DNA of 64,000 bases from Sphingobium subterraneum (GTDB lineage: Bacteria > Pseudomonadota > Alphaproteobacteria > Sphingomonadales > Sphingomonadaceae): contig NZ_JACIJP010000006.1 in the NCBI RefSeq assembly GCF_014199435.1, positions 157,271-221,270 of the forward strand. Reading direction: 5' to 3'. Made by a program: the position numbers and the translations under genes. Below, one piece after another: positions 16,612 to 24,784 of this stretch. The first letter of the stretch is position 1; the number at the start of each line of letters is the position of its first letter. The notes under the pieces were generated by a model. It saw nothing but the letters and a program-made list of their open reading frames with translations. It did no database searches and had not been told where the DNA came from.

Positions 16612-18751
16612 CCACCGAACGCGGTCGACCGAGGATCCATTGTTCATCGCCATAGGCGTTCAGCGCATAATCCTTGTCGAACAGATTGTAGAGGCGAACG
16701 TCAAGCGCAACGTTGGGCGTTAGCGCATAGCTCAGCCCCGCATCCACCACCGTATAACCGGGGACGCGGTACTGGTTCGCGTCGTCGGAGAAACTGTGCC
16801 CGACATAGCGGATGCCCGCCCGCGCGCCCATCTTTCCGCCGGTCCAGCTCAGCCAGAGATTCGCGCTTTCCTGCGGAACACCAGCCGGAACGTTGCCGGT
16901 ATAGCTGGTCCCGCCATTGGGGAAGTCATCATACCGGGCCTTGAGGACGGTGCCGTTGGCGTCGACCGCAAAGCCTTCGGGCAATTGCAGCCGCAGCGAC
17001 GCCTCGATCCCCTTGGATGACCGTTGACCAATCTGTTGCAGTGGACTGGTGACCGTGCGCTGCGTCACCAGATTATGCTTCACGATCTTATATGCCGACA
17101 GAGTGGCCGATCCCTTCCCACCCAGGAAGCTCGCTTTCACTCCGCCCTCGAACTGGTCACCGGTCGCATTGGTGAAAAGATACTGGCTCGCCGAGGTCGA
17201 ATAGTTTGTGAGAGTCCCTAGCGGATCGACGCCCGTCGCATATTGGGCATAGAGCGACACATTGGGGTTGGGCTGATACACCGCGCCGACGCGCCATGTC
17301 GTGTTGCGCAGCCGCTTGGTGGGCGAAGTGCCGCCATTGAGCGCGGGCGTCTCGCCCGTGATCTGATTGCCGGTGTACACGAAATTGTAGCGGGACACGC
17401 GGTCGCGCTCCCACCGCACGCCACCCACGATCGACAGCGCATCGCTGATCTTCAGGCGGTCTTCCGCGAACAGGCTCCACTCCAGCGTGCGCGACCGATA
17501 ACGCGGCGCAATCCCCTGCGTGTCCAGGAACAACCCCGGGCCAAAGGTGAACGGATCGACCACGTCCTCCTGCGTGTCCGTATCGAAATCATGGGAATAG
17601 ACCAGCCGGATCAGGTTGACGTCGAACCCGACGACGAGATCGTTCGATATTCCGCCGCCCAACGGTGTGCTCAGCCGCACCGAACTCTGATCGCCCCATT
17701 GCTTCTGGTCGTGGACGATACCGAAATTGTCGGTGCGGAAGATGGTGCCGTCCGGAACCCAGCGATAGGTCTCCAGATTACGCCAGCGCCGCTCGCTCGT
17801 CAGATAATAGCCGACATTGCTCAGCGTTATGGCATCGCTCACCGCCCAGTCGACCGTGAGCGTGAGGCGGTTGTCCTTCGACCACATCTGCGCGTCACTT
17901 ACATTGTAATTGCGCTCACGGATCCGCGTGTCCAGCCGTCCGGCGATTAGCGGCGTACCAAAATATTTGCTGGGATGGATATCGCCATAATCGTCGCGCA
18001 GCGTGATTTTCAGCGTCTCGCTCGGCGCGAACCGCAATGCGCCCGACAGGGCGAGGCTGTGGGAGTCGCCGCGATCGACATAGCCGTCCGAGCGGCGGTA
18101 GCTGGCGTCAGCCCGATAGGAGAGCATCGGGTTGATCGGTCCACCCACGCCAGCGGCGACATGCGCGGTATTCTGCGAACCATAGCCCGCTTCCCCCTCG
18201 ACCACGGTATGATCCGCATTGGGCGCCTTGGTGACGACGTTGACCGCGCCGCCCAGCGCACCCTGGCCGTACAGCACGGAAGCCGGACCGCTCAGAACCT
18301 CGATCCGGTCGATATTCCAAGGGTCGGCCGGAAAGGTGATCGTGCTCGCCACGGGAAAGAGCCGGACGCCATCGACCAGCTGGAGGACCGAGCCCTGGCC
18401 CGAGAAGCCGCGCGCCGAGAGAGCCGTCCCGCCGTTGCCGGGGTTGGCACCGGTGGTGATGCCGGGCGCGCGTGTCACAGCTTCCACGACGCTCATGTCA
18501 CCACGCAGGCGAATGTCGTCGCCATTCACGACCGCAATGCTCGCCGGGGTTTGCAGCGACGACAGGCCGAGGCGGCTGCCCGTGCTGACCGGGGTCGTGA
18601 GCGAGACATGTTCGCCGATTACCAAAATATCTTCGGATCCGGACGCGTCCGGTGCCGCGTCAGACGGTGCCGCGCACGCCGTCCCGGCCGTAGCCAGCAT
18701 GATGCCAAGGCTCGCGCCTGTGCGCCAGAAAGCGGGTTTCAAAAGCCTCAT
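16586..18751 (-). CDS. TonB-dependent outer-membrane receptor
   Basis: 721 residues. Signal peptide about 1-28 (GIMLATAGTACAA), plug domain about 45-160 with IAVVNGDDIRLRGD, ALSARGFSG, QLVDGVRLF, and IDRIEVLSGPASVLYGQGALGGAVNVVTK, then a 22-strand barrel ending in the required aromatic terminus (SVRARF). Strands include repeated LYAQYATGVDPLG and FAEDRLKISDALSIVGGVRWERD. This pattern is that of siderophore-type receptors (FhuA/FoxA-like). GGGGAG precedes the ATG. First gene of the receptor-PepSY pair. Ligand may be a ferric siderophore; since it adjoins a catabolic cluster, uptake of the catabolic substrate cannot be excluded. I saw no clear Fur box. Confidence 0.93.
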   Translation of the reverse strand: MRLLKPAFWRTGASLGIMLATAGTACAAPSDAAPDASGSEDILVIGEHVSLTTPVSTGSRLGLSSLQTPASIAVVNGDDIRLRGDMSVVEAVTRAPGITTGANPGNGGTALSARGFSGQGSVLQLVDGVRLFPVASTITFPADPWNIDRIEVLSGPASVLYGQGALGGAVNVVTKAPNADHTVVEGEAGYGSQNTAHVAAGVGGPINPMLSYRADASYRRSDGYVDRGDSHSLALSGALRFAPSETLKITLRDDYGDIHPSKYFGTPLIAGRLDTRIRERNYNVSDAQMWSKDNRLTLTVDWAVSDAITLSNVGYYLTSERRWRNLETYRWVPDGTIFRTDNFGIVHDQKQWGDQSSVRLSTPLGGGISNDLVVGFDVNLIRLVYSHDFDTDTQEDVVDPFTFGPGLFLDTQGIAPRYRSRTLEWSLFAEDRLKISDALSIVGGVRWERDRVSRYNFVYTGNQITGETPALNGGTSPTKRLRNTTWRVGAVYQPNPNVSLYAQYATGVDPLGTLTNYSTSASQYLFTNATGDQFEGGVKASFLGGKGSATLSAYKIVKHNLVTQRTVTSPLQQIGQRSSKGIEASLRLQLPEGFAVDANGTVLKARYDDFPNGGTSYTGNVPAGVPQESANLWLSWTGGKMGARAGIRYVGHSFSDDANQYRVPGYTVVDAGLSYALTPNVALDVRLYNLFDKDYALNAYGDEQWILGRPRSVDVSVRARF

Positions 18752-18915
18752 ATGTCTCCCCTTATGTGTTGAGGGAGAAGCATGGCCCGGCCCCGGTATC
18801 GTGCGCCAGTTAAGAACCGTAATTGACGGTAACGGAACATGTTCAACCCACGTTACAGGGAGGCATTGCCCGGCATTTGCATGGGTTTCAGGAGGGCTTA
18901 CCTAATCGCCAGCCG

Positions 18916-20685
18916 TCAGCGGTCGAAACGCAGGATCGTGTCCAGAAACGCCTGCCCATAAGTTTCGAGCTTACGCGCGCCGACCCCCGTAATCCGCCCG
19001 AGCGCCGCCAGATTGATCGGACGAACCTGCGCCATTTCGCGCAACGTGCTGTCGTGGAAGATGACATAGGGCGGCACGCCCGCCTCGCGCGCCAGATCGC
19101 GGCGGCAGGTACGCAGCGCATCGAACAGCGGATCGTCGACCGGGTTGGCTTCCTGTCCCTTTTTCGCGCGCGGCTTGCGCTTGGGGGGCAGGACCAGCGC
19201 GACCTCATCCTCGCCTCGCAGGATCGAGCGCGCGCCCGGCCCGAGCACCAGTCCGCCATGCTCGTTGGTCGTCAGCGCATCGCGCAACAGCAGCGCGCGC
19301 GACACGGGACGCAGTAGCGCCGCTTCCTCGCCCTCGACAATGCCGAACACCGACAGCCGGTCATGCCCGCGCTGTGCTACCTTGTCGTTGCGAGTGCCGG
19401 TCAACACCGCTTCGAGATGTCCCAGCCCGAAGCTTTGCCCCGTGCGATACACCGCTGACAGAAACTTCCGCGCGACCTGCGTGACGTCGATGCGCGGCGG
19501 CGGGTTGAGGCAGTTATCGCAGTTGCCGCACGTCGCGGGCGGGCTTTCCCCGAAATGCCGCAGCAGGATCGCCCTGCGACACCCGCCGGTCTCGACCAGT
19601 GCGCCGAGCGCCGCGATCCGCGCGCGTTCCCCTGCCTGCCGCGCGTCCTCGAGCTCGGTAATGCGCATGCGGGCGCGTGCGAAATCTTCCGCGCCCCAGA
19701 ACAGATGCGCCTCGGCCGGTTCGCCATCGCGGCCCGCGCGGCCGCTTTCCTGATAATAGCTTTCGATCGATTTGGGCAGCCCGGCATGTGCGACGAACCG
19801 CACGTCCGGCTTGTCGATACCCATGCCGAACGCCACCGTGGCGACCATGACCATATCCTCGCTGGCGATGAAGGCCGACTGGTTGGCGCTGCGCATCTCG
19901 GGCGGCATTCCGGCATGATAGGCGCGTACTTCCCGCCGTCCGTCCTTGCCGAGCATTTCCGCCATCTTCTCGGTCGCGGCGCGGGTCTGCGCATAGATGA
20001 TGCCGGGGCCCGGCTGGCTCGCCACCAGATCGCCGATCTGCCGCGACAGCCCATCGCGCGGATGCACCGCGTAGCGGATGTTGGGGCGGTCGAACCCCGA
20101 AATGATCATCCCGTCATGCGGAATGCCGAGCTGGACGAGGATGTCCTCCCGCGTATGCGCGTCCGCCGTCGCCGTCAGGGCAAGGCGGGGTACCCACCCG
20201 AACTCGTCCAGCAAGGGGCGCAGCAGACGATAATCGGGGCGAAAATCATGCCCCCATTCGGACACGCAATGCGCCTCGTCTATGGCAAACAACGCCAGAT
20301 CCGCCTCCCGCAGCAGCGCGCGGAAGCCTTCGCCGCTCGCTCGCTCGGGTGCGACATAGAGCAGGTCAAGATCGCCCCGCCGCAGCCGATCCTGCGTCTC
20401 GCGCCAGTCGCTGTCCACCGACGTCAGGCTCGCCGCGCGAATGCCGACCGCGTGGGCGGCACGCAGCTGATCATGCATCAGCGCGATGAGCGGAGATATG
20501 ACGACGCAGCACCCGTCGCGGGCGAGAGCGGGGAGCTGGTAGCACAGCGATTTCCCCGCACCCGTCGGCATGATCGCCAGCGTGTTCTTTCCGTCCAGCA
20601 CCCGGTCGATGACCTGCTTCTGAACCCCGCGAAACGCCGGAAAGCCGAAGACTTCGTGCAGCAGCGTGGCGGGATCGCGAGTCAT
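18916..20685 (-). CDS. recQ: ATP-dependent DNA helicase RecQ
   Basis: 589 residues, standard RecQ length. Walker A PTGAGKS (about 40-46), DEAH box IDEAHCVSEWGHDFRPDY, motif with MGIDKPDVRFV, QESGRAGRDG, the RecQ zinc cysteines (CRRAI...CGNCDNC), a winged-helix segment, and a C-terminal HRDC domain (VPPYVIFHDSTLREMA ... GVGARKLETYG). It unwinds DNA 3'-5' in recombination and fork repair. It is followed on the same strand (upstream in transcription) by a DEAD-box RNA helicase, separated by 50 bp; whether the two are co-transcribed is unclear. A typical chromosomal housekeeping gene. Confidence 0.97.
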   Translation of the reverse strand: MTRDPATLLHEVFGFPAFRGVQKQVIDRVLDGKNTLAIMPTGAGKSLCYQLPALARDGCCVVISPLIALMHDQLRAAHAVGIRAASLTSVDSDWRETQDRLRRGDLDLLYVAPERASGEGFRALLREADLALFAIDEAHCVSEWGHDFRPDYRLLRPLLDEFGWVPRLALTATADAHTREDILVQLGIPHDGMIISGFDRPNIRYAVHPRDGLSRQIGDLVASQPGPGIIYAQTRAATEKMAEMLGKDGRREVRAYHAGMPPEMRSANQSAFIASEDMVMVATVAFGMGIDKPDVRFVAHAGLPKSIESYYQESGRAGRDGEPAEAHLFWGAEDFARARMRITELEDARQAGERARIAALGALVETGGCRRAILLRHFGESPPATCGNCDNCLNPPPRIDVTQVARKFLSAVYRTGQSFGLGHLEAVLTGTRNDKVAQRGHDRLSVFGIVEGEEAALLRPVSRALLLRDALTTNEHGGLVLGPGARSILRGEDEVALVLPPKRKPRAKKGQEANPVDDPLFDALRTCRRDLAREAGVPPYVIFHDSTLREMAQVRPINLAALGRITGVGARKLETYGQAFLDTILRFDR

Positions 20686-20735
20686 GATCGCGGCTGTAAT
20701 CGGTTCGGCAGGCGGCGCAACGGCTTATCCGTGGA

Positions 20736-22655
20736 TCAGCCCCGACGCGGCCCTTTTCCACCGGGACGGCCACCACCGCCGGCACCGCGTGGACCGGCGG
20801 GACGTCCCCCGCCACCGGGGCGCGGGGCACCCGCATTGCTACCGCCCGGCCGGGGTCCACCCGCGCCGCCGCCTGGGCGACCGCCGGTGCGCGGCTTGAG
20901 CGTTGCCCGATCGGCAGCCGCCTGAAACGGCTTGGCAGTGTGGCGCGGGGCAGCACGGCCTTCATTGCCGCGATCGTTGTTTCCACGTCCTTCGCGGCGG
21001 TTCTCGCGCGCCGCCTCGCGCGGTTTACCGTCGACCTGGACGATGGCAACGCTGCCCTCGTCCGTGTCGGGGCTGGCGGTGCGCTTGACGGCGGCGGCGA
21101 AACGCGCCGCTGCAGGTCCTGCGACTTCGAACATGCTCTCCGCCGCGGTGATGCGGATCGCGCCGATTTCCGTGCGGGTAATATGCCCCCGGCGGCATAG
21201 CAGCGGAAGCAGCCAGCGCGGGTCGGCATTATGCGTCCGGCCGATATCGATACGGAACCACACGCTGCCCTCGAAGCCGGGGCGCGGGCCCTCGGGACGG
21301 ACCGGCCCGGAACTGGCATCGACCAGATCCTCGGGCGTGGGCATCTTCGCACGGTGCGCCTGCACCAGCATCGCCGCAATCTCGTCCGGCGACCGTTCGG
21401 CAAGAAGGCGCTCAGCCAGCGCACGGTCCTCGTCGTCGACTTCGACCGGCGCGAGAAGCGTTTCGAGCAGCCGTTCGTGATCGGCACGGCGGATGTCGTC
21501 CGGTGTCGGCGCGGTCATCCATTCGGCGTTGATCTTCGCGCCGCGCAGCATCGATTCGACACGCTTGCGACGGGGGTAAGGCACGAGCAGGACGGCAACA
21601 CCCTTCTTGCCCGCGCGCCCGGTGCGGCCCGAACGGTGCTGGAGCGTTTCGGCATCACGCGGCAGTTCCACATGCACGACAAGCGACAGGCTGGGCAGGT
21701 CGATACCGCGCGCGGCGACATCGGTGGCAACGCAAACTCGCGCACGGCGGTCGCGCAGCGCCTGCAACGCCTGATTGCGCTCGTTCTGGCTGTGCTCGCC
21801 CGAAAGCGCCACGGCGGCAAAACCCCGCTCGGTCAGGCTGGCGTGGAGATGCCGCACATTGTCGCGTGTCGCGCAGAACAGCATCGCCGTGGGCGCTTCG
21901 TGGAGGCGCAGGAGATTCACCACCGCATGCTCGATGTCCGAAGGGGCGACGGTCACCGCCTGATAGACGATGTCGCCATGGCCGCGATCCTCGCCCACGG
22001 TCGAAATGCGCAGCGCATCCTTCTGGTAACGCCGGGCGAGCGCGACGATCGGCTTGGGCATGGTCGCGGAGAAGAGCAGGGTCCGGCGGCCATCGGGCGT
22101 GGCGTCGAGAATTGCCTCCAGATCGTCGCGGAACCCCATGTCGAGCATCTCGTCCGCTTCATCCAGCACCGCCGCCTTCAGATCGGACAGATTGAGGGCG
22201 CCGCGTTCGAGATGGTCGCGCAAGCGCCCCGGCGTGCCGACGACAATCTGCGCGCCATGCGAAAGCGAGCGCCGCTCCTTCGAGGCATCCATCCCGCCGA
22301 CGCAAGTGGCGATGCGCGCGCCAGCCGGGCCGTACAGCCAGATCAGTTCGCGGCTCACCTGCAACGCCAGTTCGCGCGTGGGTGCGATGATGAGCGCCTG
22401 GGGCAATGCCGCCGGACCCGTGCGGCCCTCCGCATCCAGCAGTTCCGAACCCATGGCGAGGCCGAACGCAACCGTTTTCCCTGATCCGGTTTGCGCCGAC
22501 ACCACTAGGTCGCGCCCGAAGGCTTCTTCCTCCAGCACCGCAGCCTGCACGGGCGTGAGCGCAGTATAGCCCCGGTCACGCAGCGCCTTGGCCAGCACCG
22601 GCACGAGCGTCGCGGGCAGGGTATCAGAGGCGGCTTCGAGCGGCGCCTCGGTCAT
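20736..22655 (-). CDS. DEAD-box RNA helicase (DeaD/CsdA type)
   Basis: 639 residues from the ATG at 22655. Core motifs: TPVQAAVLEE (Q motif), SAQTGSGKT, PTRELA, GTPGRL, DEADEMLDMGF, SAT, ARGIDLPSL, and HRSGRTGRAG. After the core is a DbpA-type RNA-binding fold (ITRTEIGAIRITAAESMFEVAG), then a long Gly/Pro/Arg tail (about 80 residues of GGRPGG, GGGGRP repeats). This layout matches CsdA/DeaD, used in ribosome assembly and cold-shock RNA handling. The tail probably binds RNA non-specifically. An upstream extension of 22 residues is open but has no good start signal. Confidence 0.94.
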   Translation of the reverse strand: MTEAPLEAASDTLPATLVPVLAKALRDRGYTALTPVQAAVLEEEAFGRDLVVSAQTGSGKTVAFGLAMGSELLDAEGRTGPAALPQALIIAPTRELALQVSRELIWLYGPAGARIATCVGGMDASKERRSLSHGAQIVVGTPGRLRDHLERGALNLSDLKAAVLDEADEMLDMGFRDDLEAILDATPDGRRTLLFSATMPKPIVALARRYQKDALRISTVGEDRGHGDIVYQAVTVAPSDIEHAVVNLLRLHEAPTAMLFCATRDNVRHLHASLTERGFAAVALSGEHSQNERNQALQALRDRRARVCVATDVAARGIDLPSLSLVVHVELPRDAETLQHRSGRTGRAGKKGVAVLLVPYPRRKRVESMLRGAKINAEWMTAPTPDDIRRADHERLLETLLAPVEVDDEDRALAERLLAERSPDEIAAMLVQAHRAKMPTPEDLVDASSGPVRPEGPRPGFEGSVWFRIDIGRTHNADPRWLLPLLCRRGHITRTEIGAIRITAAESMFEVAGPAAARFAAAVKRTASPDTDEGSVAIVQVDGKPREAARENRREGRGNNDRGNEGRAAPRHTAKPFQAAADRATLKPRTGGRPGGGAGGPRPGGSNAGAPRPGGGGRPAGPRGAGGGGRPGGKGPRRG

Positions 22656-22833
22656 GATTTCGTCCGACAAAACAGTTCCATTCAGATGATCGGCGCGCGG
22701 CGAAAGCGCTGCACGCAACAACCTACCCGGCGGCGTCGCTTAGCGTTACGGCTCGACTGGGCAGGACAGGCGGCGGCCATAGACCAAAAGCGCGACCGGG
22801 CCAAGAGCCGATGCTGCGGCGCGGAAGAGACCG

Positions 22834-23331
22834 TTATATTCCGCGCGGCGCGCGCATGCCCTGCCCCTGTCGCGCGGCGAGCTGGGCCTTCAGCACATCG
22901 GGCGCAGGCGCAACCAGAAAGCCGAAGCTGACATTGCCCTCCCGCGTTTCGACGACATGATGCAGCCGGTGGGCCTGCACGATCCGCTTCATGTAACGGC
23001 TGCGCGCGACATAACGGTGAGAAACACGCTGATGCACGATGATGTCGTGAAAGCCGAGATAGATCGCGCCATAACCCGCGATCCCCGCGCCCATCGCCGT
23101 GGCCCAGCCGCCCCAGCCCCATTGCACGCCGCCCAGCAGCAGCAGGATCGACGGCAGCGCGAAGATAACGAAATACCAGTCGTTCGCTTCCCAGTTGCCC
23201 GTGCGCGGGCGATGATGGCTTGCGTGCAGAAACCAGCCCGGCCCGTGCATCACCCAGCGGTGCATGACATAGGCGAAGCCCTCCATCGCCGCGACAGTGG
23301 CAAGGAAGATAAGGACATGGGTGAGGGTCAT
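22834..23331 (-). CDS. crtZ: Beta-carotene 3-hydroxylase (CrtZ), fatty-acid hydroxylase superfamily
   Basis: 165 residues from ATG 23331 (an ATG at 23358 adds nine residues). Histidine boxes of the di-iron membrane hydroxylases are all present: HRWVMHG (about 24-30), HASHH (36-40), FHDIIVHQRVSHRY and AHRLHH. Hydrophobic stretches lie at 3-20, 52-66 and 78-96. Length and box spacing fit bacterial CrtZ, which adds hydroxyls to the beta-ionone rings to give zeaxanthin, part of the yellow pigment pathway of sphingomonads. It stands alone; no other crt gene is in the window. A C-terminal segment (KAQLAARQGQGMRAPRGI) is of no known function. Confidence 0.9.
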   Translation of the reverse strand: MTLTHVLIFLATVAAMEGFAYVMHRWVMHGPGWFLHASHHRPRTGNWEANDWYFVIFALPSILLLLGGVQWGWGGWATAMGAGIAGYGAIYLGFHDIIVHQRVSHRYVARSRYMKRIVQAHRLHHVVETREGNVSFGFLVAPAPDVLKAQLAARQGQGMRAPRGI

Positions 23332-23372
23332 GATCTCGCTATACGCCCGAGAGGGCATCGTGGAAATGCGTT

Positions 23373-23425
23373 AGAGCGATTTCCAGTCAGATGCCGTAAT
23401 CTGACGATTCAGAAATCGCGGTAAA
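23373..23425. repeat. Imperfect palindrome, REP-like intergenic element
   Basis: Between crtZ and the GH130 gene: GCGATTT (23376-23382) pairs with AAATCGC (23413-23419), and GTCAGAT (23386-23392) pairs with ATCTGAC (23399-23405), giving a two-step hairpin with a small loop and an internal bulge. Similar two-step hairpins are scattered as repeats in alphaproteobacterial genomes, so I expect other copies; that is inference. Confidence 0.5.
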
Positions 23426-23477
23426 ACAAGGAATAAGAGCGGCCAATCTAACCCCATCAGCTCGGAAACCGTTCTAA

Positions 23478-24761
23478 TCAATCCATCAACGCAAGCAGTT
23501 CCTTGATCGGGACGAAAGAGAACGCCACGGAACTGTCCGCCACGCCATAGGGCATGAACAGCTGATCACCATGCTTCATCGCGCCACAGGTATAGACGAC
23601 GTTAGGCACATAGCCCTCGCGCTCGTCATCCGAAGCCGCCAGGATCGGCTCGCGCGTCCGGCCGATGACCTTCGAAGGATCGTTCTTGTCGAGCAAGGCC
23701 GCACCGATCGAATATTCCCGCATCGCACCCACGCCGTGAGTCAGCAGCAGCCAGCCTTCGTCCAGTTCAATGGGCGCACCGCAATTCCCGATCTGCACCA
23801 GTTCCCAGTCGAACAGCGGGGTAAGAATGCGTTGGCCCTCGCCCCAATCCGTGAGCGTGTCCGATGTGATGAGATAGAGATTCTCGCCATCCTGCCGACC
23901 AATCATCATATACTGGTCGTTCACCTTGCGCGGAAACAGCGCCATGCCCTTGTTACGCGCAGCGCTTCCCGTCATCGGTACCATCTCGAACTGCCGGAAA
24001 TCGCGGGTTCGCAGCATTTCCGACTGGATCTGGTGGCCGTTGTAGGCGGTGTAGGTGCCGATCCATTCGTAGCTGCCATCGTCATGCTCGAAATGGACCA
24101 GTCGCAGGTCTTCCAGACCGTTGGCCTGCGCCGCGGTGATCGGGAAGATCACCGTGCCGGACAGGGTGCTGTCGTTGTGACGGAAAATCTCTACCGTGCC
24201 GGACTGGATCACATCGTCGCCGTCCTGCGCGTCCGTGGCCGTCGCGAAAGGCGGCTCGGAAGCAAGCTGCAATTCACCATCGCTCGTGATGATGCCCTCG
24301 CGAAACGCAATAGAGCTGATATGCCCTTCGCCGACCGCGCGCAGCGAGATAATGATCCGCGCGCAGCCTTTCGGCATGCCGCTCTGGTCGAAATGGGGCA
24401 CGACGCTGGGGTTCATCAGCGCGGCGGCGGCATAGCTGTATTCGTGGCAGAAATACGCTCCGATGAGCTGACAGCGCGCATCGCTGATCGACCGACCGTC
24501 CAGTTGCACGAGCCGCGCAATCTGTTCGTAGCGGGTCATGAACACCCGGCGCGTTTGCCAGTGCCGCGCCTCGAAATCGGTTAGCACATGAGCAAGCTGA
24601 TCCTCGACCGCTTTCTCGTCCAGCGCAAGGACCGCGTCGACGATGCGATGCGTGCGGCTCGGCGCATTTCCATTCGCTTGCCAGCCCAGATGGAATGGAC
24701 GCACGACGACCCGGCGCGCATCGGCGTACAGCCTCAACGGCAACGTATCTATTCCCAGCAA
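23478..24761 (-). CDS. Glycoside hydrolase/phosphorylase family GH130
   Basis: 427 residues, single-domain five-bladed propeller. Family signatures: AAALMNPSVVPHFDQ, IISLRAVGEGHISSIAFREG (the GEGHISS motif is characteristic), VNDQYMMIGRQDGENLY, and a late ILAASDDEREGYVPNVVYTCG. GH130 members phosphorolyse or hydrolyse beta-mannosidic bonds (beta-1,2- and beta-1,4-mannosides). Directly downstream (23 bp) of a large glycosyltransferase on the same strand, so they form one operon. No signal peptide, so it acts in the cytoplasm. This gene pair appears in many alphaproteobacteria; the product glycan is not known to me. Possible role: synthesis or recycling of a beta-mannose cap or storage oligosaccharide. 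Confidence 0.9.
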   Translation of the reverse strand: MLGIDTLPLRLYADARRVVVRPFHLGWQANGNAPSRTHRIVDAVLALDEKAVEDQLAHVLTDFEARHWQTRRVFMTRYEQIARLVQLDGRSISDARCQLIGAYFCHEYSYAAAALMNPSVVPHFDQSGMPKGCARIIISLRAVGEGHISSIAFREGIITSDGELQLASEPPFATATDAQDGDDVIQSGTVEIFRHNDSTLSGTVIFPITAAQANGLEDLRLVHFEHDDGSYEWIGTYTAYNGHQIQSEMLRTRDFRQFEMVPMTGSAARNKGMALFPRKVNDQYMMIGRQDGENLYLITSDTLTDWGEGQRILTPLFDWELVQIGNCGAPIELDEGWLLLTHGVGAMREYSIGAALLDKNDPSKVIGRTREPILAASDDEREGYVPNVVYTCGAMKHGDQLFMPYGVADSSVAFSFVPIKELLALMD

Positions 24762-24784
24762 AGCGTTCCCCGCAAATTATTGTG

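Noticed and set aside
15142..16944. 600-codon plus-strand frame
   Set aside because: Rich in Pro/Arg/His, antisense to the PepSY and TonB genes; no motif.
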